The notes below the pieces were generated by a model. The model did not search any database. It saw nothing but the letters and a program-made list of their open reading frames with translations, and had not been told where the DNA came from. Shown here piece after piece: positions 33,584 to 42,274 of a DNA stretch of 64,000 nt; the first letter of the stretch is position 1, and each line of letters opens with the position of its first letter. The DNA is from Actinomycetospora corticicola (GTDB taxonomy: Bacteria; Actinomycetota; Actinomycetes; Mycobacteriales; Pseudonocardiaceae): NCBI RefSeq assembly GCF_013409505.1, contig NZ_JACCBN010000001.1, positions 5,146,001 to 5,210,000 of the forward strand, given 5' to 3'. The position numbers and the translations under genes are program-made.

Positions 33584-35067
33584 GACGCGTCCGCGCCGTA
33601 CAGGGCGTGGAACTCCTCGGCGATCAGGTCGACCAGCCGCGACAGGTCCGGCACGAGCCGGGCGCACGACACGAGGCCGATGTCGACCGACCCGTCGTAG
33701 CTCTGCACCGTGATGTTGAGTCCCTGGCCGTCGGCGACCGCGCTCACCGGGTAGTAGTGGCGCGCCCGTGCCCCGGACATGTACAGCGGCTCCTGGGGGC
33801 CGGGCACGTTCGAGATGATCACGTTGAACGGCACGAGGCCGCGGGCGGCGGTCCGCGTGGTCACCCGGCTGATCAGCGTCGTCAGGGCCGGGACGCCGAG
33901 GCCCGCGCCCTCCGGCGCGAGCGCGCCCGGCGTCGCGCGGAAGACCGCCTTCGCCGTCTGCAGGGCCTGGTGGGCGGCCGCGAGGCGCTCGGTCCGGTCG
34001 GCGACGTCGGTGGGCAGCGAGGCGACGGTGGCGGAGACCCGGTTGGTCCACATGTCCGGCTCCTCGCCGGTTCGCAGCGACACCGGGATCATCGCCGAGA
34101 GCGGGGCGTCGGGCAGCGCGTCGCGCTCGAGCAGGTAGGTGCGCAGTGCGCCGGAGCAGGCCGCGACGACGACGTCGTTGACCGTGGCGTCGTGGTCCTT
34201 CCCGGCCGCCTTCACCTCGTCCAGCGACACCGAGCGGCGCGCGAACCGTCGGTAGCGGCTGATCGGGGCGTTGAACGGTGTCGCCGGAGCCGGGGTCGAG
34301 GGCAGGCGCGGGGATTCCGCGTCGGCGTCCCGGGCCCGCCCGACGTTGAGCACGGCGCCGATCTGCCCGCGCAGGCTGCGCCGCACCCGGTCGGCGAGAT
34401 CGATCACGGCCGGGTGCCGGGTGGCAGCGGCGACCTGCTGGCCGGCCTGCGCGGCGAGGAGCAGGGCGCGGCCGGGGCGCTGCACGCCGTGCCACGCGGC
34501 GCGCCCGAGCAACCCCGGGTACGACGGCGGGTCCTCCGGGCTCCAGCGGCCCGCGTCGGAGGGCCGCTCGGCGTCCGGGACGTCGTCGAGCATGAGGGTG
34601 AGCAGCTCGGCGCCCGAGGCCCCGTCGATCGCGGCGTGGTGGACCATCGTCAGCAGGGCGAACCGGCCGTGCGGGGCCTCCTCGGTCGCCGCGAGGCCCT
34701 CGATGACGTGCGAGACCCACAGCGGGTGCTCGCGGTCCATCGGGCCGGCGATGAGCCGGCCGACGAGCTCGTCGAGCTGGGCGTCGTCACCGGGCGGCGG
34801 GACGGCGGAGTGCCGGACGTGGAAGTCCAGGTCGAAGTCGGGGTCGGAGATCCAGTACGGGTGGTCCAGACCCAGCGGCACCTCGACCAGGCGCCGGCGC
34901 AGGGGCTCGAGCAGGTGCAGCCGGTCGGCGAGCTGACGACGCCAGGCCGTGAAGGGCTCGTAGTCCGGGTCCGGCTTGTCGAACACCACGAGCTGGCTGA
35001 CGTGCATGAACTGGTGGTCGTCCTCCGCGGCGAGGAACACCGCGTCCAGACCCGACAACTGCTGCAC
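33580..35067 (-). CDS. Wax ester synthase/diacylglycerol acyltransferase (WS/DGAT)
   Basis: 495 residues. The catalytic motif HHAAIDGAS (HHxxxDG) follows the N-terminal VQQLSGLDAVFLAAEDDHQF. Other family segments are DHPYWISDPDFDLDFHVRH, VNDVVVAACSGALRTYL, VPFNVIISNVPGPQEPLYMS and DGQGLNITVQSYDG. The enzyme makes triacylglycerol or wax esters from acyl-CoA. GTG 35067 is chosen because GGGAGGAG precedes it. The methyltransferase is coupled downstream. Confidence 0.9.
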   Translation of the reverse strand: MQQLSGLDAVFLAAEDDHQFMHVSQLVVFDKPDPDYEPFTAWRRQLADRLHLLEPLRRRLVEVPLGLDHPYWISDPDFDLDFHVRHSAVPPPGDDAQLDELVGRLIAGPMDREHPLWVSHVIEGLAATEEAPHGRFALLTMVHHAAIDGASGAELLTLMLDDVPDAERPSDAGRWSPEDPPSYPGLLGRAAWHGVQRPGRALLLAAQAGQQVAAATRHPAVIDLADRVRRSLRGQIGAVLNVGRARDADAESPRLPSTPAPATPFNAPISRYRRFARRSVSLDEVKAAGKDHDATVNDVVVAACSGALRTYLLERDALPDAPLSAMIPVSLRTGEEPDMWTNRVSATVASLPTDVADRTERLAAAHQALQTAKAVFRATPGALAPEGAGLGVPALTTLISRVTTRTAARGLVPFNVIISNVPGPQEPLYMSGARARHYYPVSAVADGQGLNITVQSYDGSVDIGLVSCARLVPDLSRLVDLIAEEFHALYGADAS

Positions 35068-35326
35068 GCGTCTCCTCCCACCGGCCCCGACGCCCTGTGG
35101 GCAGGAGTGTGGTCGGTGCGAGGAGCAGCGGCCAGTCGGACGATCACCGATCACGGAGAGCGAAATCCGGTCACGCGGCGTATCACCGGGTCGGCGGCTC
35201 AAGAAATCCGGACGTCACCCGTAACGGTGGTGGACCGGGCGCGTTAGGCGCTGCGAGTGGTCACGCCGCCGTGTGTCGGGGGACAGCGGAGGACCCGCGG
35301 ACGACCCGCTCCCGGAGAGGAACCCC

Positions 35327-35941
35327 ATGGCCCGCCCTCGCCACGCCATGCGTGTGCACCCGCTGCGCTCCAAGGGCGTCGTCGTCGGCGTCCCGGTGGC
35401 GGCGGCGGTCGCGTTCGGCGCGCACTCGGTGCTCGGTGTCACCCCTCTCTCCGACCAGCAGGACGCCCCGGCGACGAGCGCCGCCGCGGCCCCGGTCCAG
35501 AGCTACGGCCTCGCGGCGACCCCGCCGCCCACCACGCTCGACCTGCTCTCCGCGCCGGGCGACCAGACCTCCGCCGGATCGATCCCGACGACGGGTGCGG
35601 GCTCGCAGGCCCCCACGACCACCACGACGAAGATCGTCGGTGACCGGGCGGCCGCCCCGACGCGCACCGAGCCGATCGCCGCCGCGGCACCGGCCGCCGC
35701 CCCGTCGATGATGACGTTCTCCGGGGCCGGCCAGGCCGCACCGCAGGCGCCGCAGGCCCGCCCGGCCGCGGCCCCCGCCGTCGCGCAGGCCGCTTCCCAG
35801 CAGGACGCGCCGGAGCAGACCGCACCGCCGCAGCAGTCGGACGACTCCGACGGCGGGTCGCAGCAGCAGTCGGGCGGCGGGGCGCTGCTCGGCCTCGACC
35901 TCGGCGTCGCGAAGGTCTCGGTGCTCTCCTTCGGGCAGTGA
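35327..35941 (+). CDS. Secreted or anchored Ala/Pro/Gln-rich protein of unknown function
   Basis: 204 residues. The basic start (RPRHAMRVHPLRSKG) leads to a hydrophobic stretch (VVVGVPVAAAVAFGAHSVLG), then a long low-complexity region with Thr runs, IPTTGAG and Gln-rich blocks, closing with a short conserved-looking end (LLGLDLGVAKVSVLSFG). No known domain is seen. ATG 35327 has GGAGAGG upstream. It is likely exported and extended. Confidence 0.6.
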   Translation: MARPRHAMRVHPLRSKGVVVGVPVAAAVAFGAHSVLGVTPLSDQQDAPATSAAAAPVQSYGLAATPPPTTLDLLSAPGDQTSAGSIPTTGAGSQAPTTTTTKIVGDRAAAPTRTEPIAAAAPAAAPSMMTFSGAGQAAPQAPQARPAAAPAVAQAASQQDAPEQTAPPQQSDDSDGGSQQQSGGGALLGLDLGVAKVSVLSFGQ

Positions 35942-35978
35942 TCGACCGCCGGATCGGCGTCCGGAAGGATGCCGGTCC

Positions 35979-36857
35979 ATGAGCAAGGCCCTCGACGAAC
36001 TCGTCGGCGACGTCCTGGACCTCGAAGCCATCGAGCGCGACATCTTCCGCGGCCGCAGCCCGCAGGAGTCGCTGCTGCGCGTCTTCGGGGGACAGGTCGC
36101 CGCGCAGGCCATGGTGGCCGCCGGCCGCACCGTCGACGACGAGCGCCCGGTGCACTCCCTGCACGGCTACTTCCTGCGTCCCGGGGATCCGTTCGCGCCG
36201 ATCGTCTACGAGGTCGACCGGGCCCGGGACGGCCGGTCCTTCACCACGCGCCGGGTCACCGCGGTGCAGCACGGCGAGACGATCTTCACGATGTCCGCGT
36301 CGTTCCAGCGCCCCGAGGAGGGCGTGGAGCACCAGGCGCCGATGCCCGAGACTCCCGGCCCGGACGGGCTCGCCCGCCGCGACATGCCGCCGGTGCCGGC
36401 GGACCGCCCTGCCTGGACGACGACGGGCAAGGCCCTGACCTGGCCGCTCGACGTGCGCTACGTCGACCACGCGCCCTGGGACGACACCACCGACCGCCCG
36501 CCGCGCAACCGTGTGTGGATCCGGGCCGACGGCGAGCTGCCCGACCCCGCCGTCCCGGGCGGGCGCCTGCTCCACGTCTGCGTGCTCACCTACGCCAGCG
36601 ACCTCACCCTGCTCGAGGCCGCCGTGTTCCCGCACGTGCAGGGCGGCGCCGCGGCCCGCGACGTCAGCCTCGCGAGCCTCGACCACGCCGTCTGGTTCCA
36701 CCGGCCGTTCCGCGCCGACGAGTGGCTGCTCTACGTGCAGGAGTCACCCAACGCGGGCGGCGGGCGCGGCCTCGCGTCCGGTCGGCTCTACCGCGCGGAC
36801 GGGACGCTGGTGGCGAGCGTCGTGCAGGAGGGCCTCATCCGGCGCCGCCGCCCCTGA
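35979..36857 (+). CDS. tesB: Acyl-CoA thioesterase II
   Basis: 292 residues, double hotdog. Typical segments are FGGQVAAQAMVAAGRTV, LHGYFLRPGDPFAPIVYEVD, RSFTTRRVTAVQHGE, then HVCVLTYASDLTLLEAAVFP, SLASLDHAVWFHRPFRADEW and ASVVQEGLIR; the Asp, Ser/Thr and Gln in the last three match the TesB active site. It hydrolyses acyl-CoA to free acid. It ends 5 bases before repeat copy B. Confidence 0.9.
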   Translation: MSKALDELVGDVLDLEAIERDIFRGRSPQESLLRVFGGQVAAQAMVAAGRTVDDERPVHSLHGYFLRPGDPFAPIVYEVDRARDGRSFTTRRVTAVQHGETIFTMSASFQRPEEGVEHQAPMPETPGPDGLARRDMPPVPADRPAWTTTGKALTWPLDVRYVDHAPWDDTTDRPPRNRVWIRADGELPDPAVPGGRLLHVCVLTYASDLTLLEAAVFPHVQGGAAARDVSLASLDHAVWFHRPFRADEWLLYVQESPNAGGGRGLASGRLYRADGTLVASVVQEGLIRRRRP

Positions 36858-36862
36858 CCTTC

Positions 36863-36919
36863 GTGACAGCGAAGCGTCGTTGCTGCCACTGGACGACAGC
36901 AACGACGCTTCCCTGCCAC
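36863..36919. repeat. 57-nt palindromic element, copy B
   Basis: The same element as copy A with a few changes (left arm GTGACAGCGAAGCGTCG, right arm CAGCAACGACGCTTCCC). It lies between the convergent tesB and BVMO genes, 5 and 26 bases from their stops, and pairs well in its central 20 bases. Confidence 0.9.
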
Positions 36920-36945
36920 GTGGGTGGGCGGCACCGGGGAGGTGC

Positions 36946-38478
36946 TCAGACCGGAGCCGGGACCGGCGCCCGACCGGTCGAGTCCGCCGCACCCGTCGTC
37001 GGGACGGCGAAGTCCGAGGACCGGCCGAAGAACTCGTAGTCCTCCGGGCGGAAGCGCCGGGTCTCCGCCCAGTACCGCAGCGTGAAGCCGGGCCAGATGG
37101 TCCGGTTGTTCCCGGCGGCGTCCAGGTACCACGACGTGCAGCCGCCGCGGGTCCAGATGCCCTTCTCCAACCGCTGCATCACCGCCGCGTCGGAGCGCTG
37201 CATGACCTCGGCGCGCACGTCGAGCCCGGAGCAGCCGTAGCCGTGCACCGCGGAGATCGCCTGGGCGACGTAGCGGGCCTGGCACTCGATCATGAACACG
37301 ACGGAGTTGTGGCCGAGGCCGGTGTTCGGGCCGAGGAGGAAGAACAGGTTCGGGAAGTCGGTGACCGTGATCCCGTAGTGCGTCCGCATGCCGTGCTCGG
37401 CCCAGGCGGAGCGCAGCGTGCGCCCGTCCCGTCCGGTGATCTCCAGCCCGTCCATCGAGTCGGTGACGTGGAAGCCGGTGCCGTAGATGATCACGTCGGC
37501 CGGGTGCTCGACGCCGTCGTGGTCGACGACCCCGTGCTCGGTCACCTCGGCGATCCCGCTCGCCACCACGTCGACGTTCGGGCGGGCGAGCGCCGGGTAG
37601 TAGTCGTTCGACACGAGCACCCGCTTGCAGCCCAACGAGTAGCGCGGGGTCAGCCGGTCGACGAGCGCCGGGTCGGAGATCGACCGCTCGATGTGTTTGC
37701 GGGCGATCCACTCGGCGGGTCGGAGCAGCTCGGGGCGGCTCATGAACCCGATGGCGCGGGACTCGAGCCCGGCGTAGAGCGCTCCCCGATAGGCCTTCTG
37801 GATCAGCGGTGCCTTCTCGAAGAGCCGCTTGCGCCACGTGCCGATCGGGTGGTCGCCCTTGGGCAGCACCCACGCGGGCGTGCGCTGGAAGAGCGTGAGC
37901 TGCGAGACGAGCGGGGCGATCTGCGGCACGAACTGGATCGCGCTCGCCCCCGTGCCGACCACCGCGACCCGCTTGCCCCGCAGGTCCACGTCGTGGCGCC
38001 ACTCCGCGGAGTGGAAGGTCTCGCCGCGGAAGCGCTCCGCGCCGGGCAGGGTGGGCTTCGACGGCAGGTGCAGCGCGCCCATCCCGGAGACCAGGAAGCG
38101 GCAGCGGTACTCACCCGTCGTCGTGTGGACCGTCCAGGTGCGCGACTCCTCGTCCCACGTCGCGCCCGTCATCTCGGTGGAGAAGCGGATGAGGCGGCGC
38201 AGGTCGTGGCGGTCGGCGAGCCGCTCGAGGTAGTCGTGGATCTCCGGCTGCGGGGAGTACGAGCGCGACCAGTCCGGGTTGGGATCGGTCGAGAGCGAGT
38301 ACATGTGCGACGGGATGTCGCACGCGCAGCCGGGGTAGGTGTTGTCCCGCCAGGTCCCGCCCACGCCGCGCGGGGCCTTCTCCAGCATGACGACGTCGGT
38401 GATGCCGGCCTCGCGCAGGGCGAGCGCCTGGCCGAGCCCGGAGAAACCGGAGCCGACGATCACGACCTCACTGAACAA
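36946..38478 (-). CDS. Flavoprotein (Baeyer-Villiger-type) monooxygenase
   Basis: 510 residues. The FAD site is VVIVGSGFSGLGQALALREA, the NADP site VAVVGTGASAIQFVPQIA. Between them, FRGETFHSAEW matches the Baeyer-Villiger fingerprint FxGxxxHxxxW with Arg where Pro/Asp usually stands. The C-terminus has IYGTGFHVTD and GPNTGLGHNS. Such enzymes insert oxygen next to ketones or oxidise N/S atoms. The start overlaps the upstream hydrolase gene by 11 bases; the C-terminal tail carries VPTTGAADSTG. Confidence 0.9.
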   Translation of the reverse strand: MFSEVVIVGSGFSGLGQALALREAGITDVVMLEKAPRGVGGTWRDNTYPGCACDIPSHMYSLSTDPNPDWSRSYSPQPEIHDYLERLADRHDLRRLIRFSTEMTGATWDEESRTWTVHTTTGEYRCRFLVSGMGALHLPSKPTLPGAERFRGETFHSAEWRHDVDLRGKRVAVVGTGASAIQFVPQIAPLVSQLTLFQRTPAWVLPKGDHPIGTWRKRLFEKAPLIQKAYRGALYAGLESRAIGFMSRPELLRPAEWIARKHIERSISDPALVDRLTPRYSLGCKRVLVSNDYYPALARPNVDVVASGIAEVTEHGVVDHDGVEHPADVIIYGTGFHVTDSMDGLEITGRDGRTLRSAWAEHGMRTHYGITVTDFPNLFFLLGPNTGLGHNSVVFMIECQARYVAQAISAVHGYGCSGLDVRAEVMQRSDAAVMQRLEKGIWTRGGCTSWYLDAAGNNRTIWPGFTLRYWAETRRFRPEDYEFFGRSSDFAVPTTGAADSTGRAPVPAPV

Positions 38479-39433
38479 GGGACGCTTCCTTCCCGACGAC
38501 CGGTGCGGTGACGCTGGCGGCCTCGACGAGGCCCTGCAGGTGCGCGGCCACCTCCGGCGACCGCTCGAAGGTGATCATGTGGCCGGCGCCCGGGAGGACG
38601 ACCAGCTCGGCGGCGGGCAGGGCCGCGGCGATGGTGTGGGCGTGGTCGATCGGGCAGAGCCGGTCGTTCGTGCCGACCAGCACCACGGTCGGGACGCCGT
38701 GCAGCGACTCGAGCGACGACGTCCGCCGGTGCTCGCCGATCGAGTTCCGGAACGCGAGTACGGCGACCGGGTCGGCCGCGAAGGTCTGTTCGGCCACGCT
38801 CAGCACGTCCGCGCGCCGCGCGTGGCGCCCGAAGACGAGGGCCCGGACGACGGGGGCGAGGGCGATCGAGCGGGCGTGGGTGCCGCTGCCCTCGGGATCG
38901 GCGCGAGCGACCGGCGCGCGGTTCCCCAGCGACGCGAGGAACGGCATGATCGCCCGCTCCCCGTGGGCGACGAAGGCGCCGCGCCGGCCGGGCAGGCCCA
39001 GGGTCAGCTCCGCCATGTCGTCGCTCGCGGTGGCGACGAACCCGGCGCCGACGACGCGCTCGCGGACCAGGTCGGGGTGCCGCTCGGCCAGCGCCATGAG
39101 CGTCATCCCGCCCATGGAGTGCCCGGCGAGGACGATCGGCCCGTCGACGTGGTCGCGCAGCAGGGCCGCCAGGTCGTCGGCGGCGCGGCCGATCGTGGAC
39201 GCGTGCTCGCCGCCGGACTCCGAGCCGCCGTGGCCGCGGTGGTCGTAGCGGACGATCTCGCTCGTCACCCCGGCCCGGCGCAGGTCACGGACGACCCGGT
39301 CCCACGTGCGGAGGTCCTGCGACCAGCCGTGGGCGAGGACCAGGGTGGGGACGCCCGGCGTCAGGACCCCGCTCCGCGCCACCCGCAGGGTGATGCCCGT
39401 GGCGAGGCTGACGGGGCCGACGTTCTCGTTCAT
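38468..39433 (-). CDS. Alpha/beta hydrolase
   Basis: 321 residues. The oxyanion motif LVLAHGWSQD, the nucleophile elbow VLAGHSMGGMTLMAL and the closing His in LPGAGHMITFERSP are clear; the acid is in GTNDRLCPIDHA. In an operon with a BVMO, it would be suited to hydrolyse the ester or lactone product. ATG 39433 overlaps the diiron protein stop (TGATG), with GGAGAAG just before. Confidence 0.9.
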   Translation of the reverse strand: MNENVGPVSLATGITLRVARSGVLTPGVPTLVLAHGWSQDLRTWDRVVRDLRRAGVTSEIVRYDHRGHGGSESGGEHASTIGRAADDLAALLRDHVDGPIVLAGHSMGGMTLMALAERHPDLVRERVVGAGFVATASDDMAELTLGLPGRRGAFVAHGERAIMPFLASLGNRAPVARADPEGSGTHARSIALAPVVRALVFGRHARRADVLSVAEQTFAADPVAVLAFRNSIGEHRRTSSLESLHGVPTVVLVGTNDRLCPIDHAHTIAAALPAAELVVLPGAGHMITFERSPEVAAHLQGLVEAASVTAPVVGKEASLVQ

Positions 39434-40353
39434 CACTTCTCCAGCAGGAAGGACTTCTTCCACAGGGTCTTACCAGGTCCCGCGATCATCCCCGCCTCGT
39501 CCAGGAACGCGAGGATCTTCTCGCCGCCGAAACGGATCATCTCGCGGTGGTGCGGGTTGGCCAGGGCGGCGCGGCGGCCCTCGGCCGGGTCGATGCCGAC
39601 GGCCGCGTAGACCTTCGGGTTGATCAGGCTGCGCACCACGAAGAACGAGGTGAACGCGCACATGAACCGCTGGTACGCGAGCTCGGAGCGGGAGAGTTCC
39701 GCCAGCCCGCGGGTCACCTCGTCCCGCGCGAAGGCGACGTGGCGCGCCTCCTCCATGATGTGGATCCTGTTGACCTGACGCATCAGCGGCTGGATGCGGT
39801 CGTCGTTCGCCTGCTCGCGCTGGAGGCGGTCGAGCACCTCCTCGGCGACGAGGATCGAGGCGTAGGCGGCCGGGCCCCAGTTGACGACCGAGAACAGCTT
39901 GCCGAGCTGGTGCACGAACGGGATCGGGCCGTAGGGCTCCACCCCGGCGCGGTGCACCAGGCGGGCGAACATCTGCGAGTGCCGGCACTCGTCGGCGACC
40001 TCGGTGAGGGCCCACTGGGCGCGCTCGCTCGTCGGGTCGTCGGCGTAGAAGTCCTTGAGCAGCCGCTGCATGAGCAGGGTCTCGAACCACAGGCCGACCG
40101 ACGCGACGCTGCACGCCTCGTGCTTGCCCAGCTCGATCCGCTGCTCCGGGGTCAGGCGCTCCCAGAGCTCCGTGCCGTAGAGCGAGACGCGGTGCTCGGG
40201 GACCCAGATCTTCCCCTCGACCAGCGGCGCATCCCAGTCGATGTCGACGGCCGGGTCGTAGGACTTCTTGGCCGCCGAGCGCAGCAGGCGCGCCGCAGTG
40301 GCGTTCGCGTCCCCCTCGTTGCGGGTGGTCCGGGTCGTGGCGGGCGCCGACAT
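39433..40353 (-). CDS. AurF-like diiron oxygenase
   Basis: 306 residues, mostly helical. Iron-ligand motifs are GKHEACSVASVGLWFETLLM, ALTEVADECRHSQMF and IHIMEEARHVAFARDE, matching the p-aminobenzoate N-oxygenase AurF family (DUF3066). Such enzymes oxidise amines or fatty substrates at a diiron centre. It heads an operon with the hydrolase and BVMO and is divergent from a TetR regulator. ATG 40353 follows GAGAGGA. Confidence 0.8.
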   Translation of the reverse strand: MSAPATTRTTRNEGDANATAARLLRSAAKKSYDPAVDIDWDAPLVEGKIWVPEHRVSLYGTELWERLTPEQRIELGKHEACSVASVGLWFETLLMQRLLKDFYADDPTSERAQWALTEVADECRHSQMFARLVHRAGVEPYGPIPFVHQLGKLFSVVNWGPAAYASILVAEEVLDRLQREQANDDRIQPLMRQVNRIHIMEEARHVAFARDEVTRGLAELSRSELAYQRFMCAFTSFFVVRSLINPKVYAAVGIDPAEGRRAALANPHHREMIRFGGEKILAFLDEAGMIAGPGKTLWKKSFLLEK

Positions 40354-40395
40354 GGCGTCGTCCTCTCGGAGGGTCGAGCGGGGGAGCGAGCTGCG

Positions 40396-40457
40396 GGATA
40401 CGGACTGTATCCCCAACTTGTTGTACGTCTTACCGCTGGTAACCGTAACCGGTGGTA
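40396..40457. promoter_or_regulatory. Divergent promoter with two candidate TetR operators
   Basis: Two inverted repeats lie between the AurF-like and TetR genes: GGATAC-GGACT-GTATCC at 40396-40412 and a 27-base imperfect palindrome at 40431-40457 with half-site TACCNCNGGTNAC. The second ends 12 bases before the regulator start. Their position suggests binding by the TetR protein to control both operons. Confidence 0.6.
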
Positions 40458-40469
40458 GCGTCTTCGCCC

Positions 40470-41228
40470 ATGGCGGATGGTGTCAAGCCGACGCGGGGCA
40501 GTAAGCCCCCATCTCGTGACGGGCGTCGCACCCGGTGGACGAAGCACCGCGAGGAGCGCCGCGCCGAGTTCGTCGAGGCCGCCATGCGCGTGCTGGCCGA
40601 GGTCGGGCCCGAGTTCGGCATCGAGCAGGTGGCCGTCGAGGCCGGCGTCACGAAGCCCGTGCTCTACCGCCACTTCTCGGACAAGGCCGACCTGGTCGAG
40701 GCCATGGGTGAGCGGGGGACACACATCCTGCTCGACCGGCTGATCCCGGCGCTGAACTCCGAGGAGGCGCCGCTCCCGCGTATCCGTAAGTCGATCGACG
40801 CGGTGCTCGGGACCCTGGAGGACTACCCGAACCTGTACTGGGTGTTGGCCCGCCACGGCCACGGCCAGGAGGTGGTGCAGGCCGACAAGGAGCTCATCGC
40901 CACGGCCCTGTCGGCGTTGATCGGTGACTACCTGCGCTCCTTCGGCCTGGACTCCGGCGCGGCGGAGCCCTGGGCCTACGGCATCGTCGGGTTCGTCCAG
41001 AACACGGCGGAGTGGTGGCTGGAGCGCCGCTCGATGAGTCGGGACTCGGTGACCGAGTACCTGACGGTGCTGGTCTGGGCGGCGATCGACGGGTTCGCGC
41101 GGCAGCGCGACGTCGTCATCGACCCGAACGTGCCGCTGGAAATCAACAAGGTGATCCAGATGTCTCCCGGAGGATCCTCCGGGAACAGCGAGTCCGATGT
41201 CGCCGAGGCTGGGAACGGGGATCGATGA
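40470..41228 (+). CDS. TetR/AcrR family transcriptional regulator
   Basis: 252 residues. The helix-turn-helix is EFGIEQVAVEAGVTKPVLYR followed by HFSDKADLVEAMG. The C-terminal ligand domain contains ALSALIGDYLRSFGL and NTAEWWLERRSMSRD. The N-terminus is extended and basic (KHREERRAEFVEAAMRVLAE). A repressor of the divergent oxygenase operon and itself is likely. It overlaps the DUF4873 gene by 4 bases (ATGA). Confidence 0.9.
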   Translation: MADGVKPTRGSKPPSRDGRRTRWTKHREERRAEFVEAAMRVLAEVGPEFGIEQVAVEAGVTKPVLYRHFSDKADLVEAMGERGTHILLDRLIPALNSEEAPLPRIRKSIDAVLGTLEDYPNLYWVLARHGHGQEVVQADKELIATALSALIGDYLRSFGLDSGAAEPWAYGIVGFVQNTAEWWLERRSMSRDSVTEYLTVLVWAAIDGFARQRDVVIDPNVPLEINKVIQMSPGGSSGNSESDVAEAGNGDR

Positions 41229-41548
41229 CGACCACCGATCACGACGATGACGACGACGGGTACCGCGGGCCCGCCACGCTGGATCTCGGGGACGGGCGCA
41301 CCTTCGACGTCGAGGTGACCCTGCGCGGGTACGTCGAGCCGCTCGACGGCCGGTACCACTGGTACGGCCGCGTCGCGGTCCACGCCGGGCTCGAGTCCGT
41401 CCTCGGCGGCAAGCGGGCGCAGGCCGTGGTCTCCACGCCACAGGGCGAGGCGGTCGGGGAGCTCTCCGACGTCGACCCGTGGGGCCGCTACCGCGTCGCC
41501 GGCACCTCGACCCCGCCGTTCGCCGTGCTCACCGAGGTGACGGCGTGA
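41225..41548 (+). CDS. DUF4873 domain protein
   Basis: 107 residues. After an Asp-rich start, the segment YRGPATLDLGDGRTFDVEVT, VEPLDGRYHWYGRVAVH and RYRVAGTSTPPFAVL is typical of DUF4873, a small beta-barrel-like domain often fused to or near flavin monooxygenases in actinobacteria. Its role is unknown; here it may assist the divergent monooxygenase. It overlaps both neighbours by 4 bases. Confidence 0.75.
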   Translation: MTTTDHDDDDDGYRGPATLDLGDGRTFDVEVTLRGYVEPLDGRYHWYGRVAVHAGLESVLGGKRAQAVVSTPQGEAVGELSDVDPWGRYRVAGTSTPPFAVLTEVTA

Positions 41549-42066
41549 GCGACCGCGACGCGATCCTCGCCGCGATCTCCACCCCGGAGCGCGCGGTCCG
41601 TGACATCTCCGGTCTCATCGGCGACCGCATCGCCTTCGGTCCCGTCCCGGCCGGCCCCGGCGGGATGGCCACCGCGCGCGCGGTCGGCGTCGTCGGGAAG
41701 CTCCGCGGCCGGCAGATCGGCGGCACCGGCACCGAGGTGCACGTCCCGGTGCAGCTCGACCTGACCGTCGACATCGGCGCCCGCGCCGTCCCGGTCGAGG
41801 CCCGCATGACCGTGCGGATCGGGCTCGAGGCCTGCCTCGCGCCGGACGCCGACCACGTGGTGGTCGAGGTCGACGAGATCGGCCCCGACGACATCGCGCT
41901 CGAGACGAAGACGTCGGGTATCGGGGGCGTGCTCGTCCGCCGGCTCGGCAACCTCGACGCCGAGATCCGGCACCACGTGATCGGCTACGTCACCGACCTC
42001 CTGGCCTCCCCGGAGGCGCGGGACCTGCGGCGCATCGATCTCGACGAGGCGTCCGACACGGCGTAG
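41545..42066 (+). CDS. Uncharacterised protein in the TetR-DUF4873 operon
   Basis: 173 residues with alternating beta strands (GGMATARAVGVVGKLRGRQI, VHVPVQLDLTVDIGARAVPV, EARMTVRIGLEACLA, HVVVEVDEIGPDDIAL) and a terminal helix (HHVIGYVTDLLASPEARDL). No known domain was recognised, though lipid- or polyketide-binding folds look similar. GTG 41545 overlaps the DUF4873 stop (GTGA), so it is the third gene of the operon. Confidence 0.65.
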   Translation: MSDRDAILAAISTPERAVRDISGLIGDRIAFGPVPAGPGGMATARAVGVVGKLRGRQIGGTGTEVHVPVQLDLTVDIGARAVPVEARMTVRIGLEACLAPDADHVVVEVDEIGPDDIALETKTSGIGGVLVRRLGNLDAEIRHHVIGYVTDLLASPEARDLRRIDLDEASDTA

Positions 42067-42086
42067 TGCCCGGGCCGCCCGTGCCG

Positions 42087-42231
42087 CCGCGAGGTGTACG
42101 TCAGGCAGGTTTCCGGACGTCCGGGCCTGCCTGGCGTGAGTCTCGCGGCGGGCTGGTTGGTGGCCCGTGCGGCGAGGTGTACGTCAGGCAGGTTCCCGGA
42201 CGCCGGGGCCTGCCTGATGTGAGTCTCGCGG
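42087..42231. repeat. Two hairpin units spaced 83 bases between convergent genes
   Basis: Copies at about 42087-42148 and 42169-42231 share nearly all bases. Each has nested pairing: GCGAG/CTCGC at the base, CAGGCAGG/CCTGCCTG in the middle and CCGGAC/GTCCGG at the tip of copy one. The pair lies between the convergent 41545 and 42275 genes and should act as a double bidirectional terminator. Confidence 0.8.
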
Positions 42232-42274
42232 TGGAGTCCCCGGCGGACGGGATCTTCCCGACGGCGGGTGGGGT

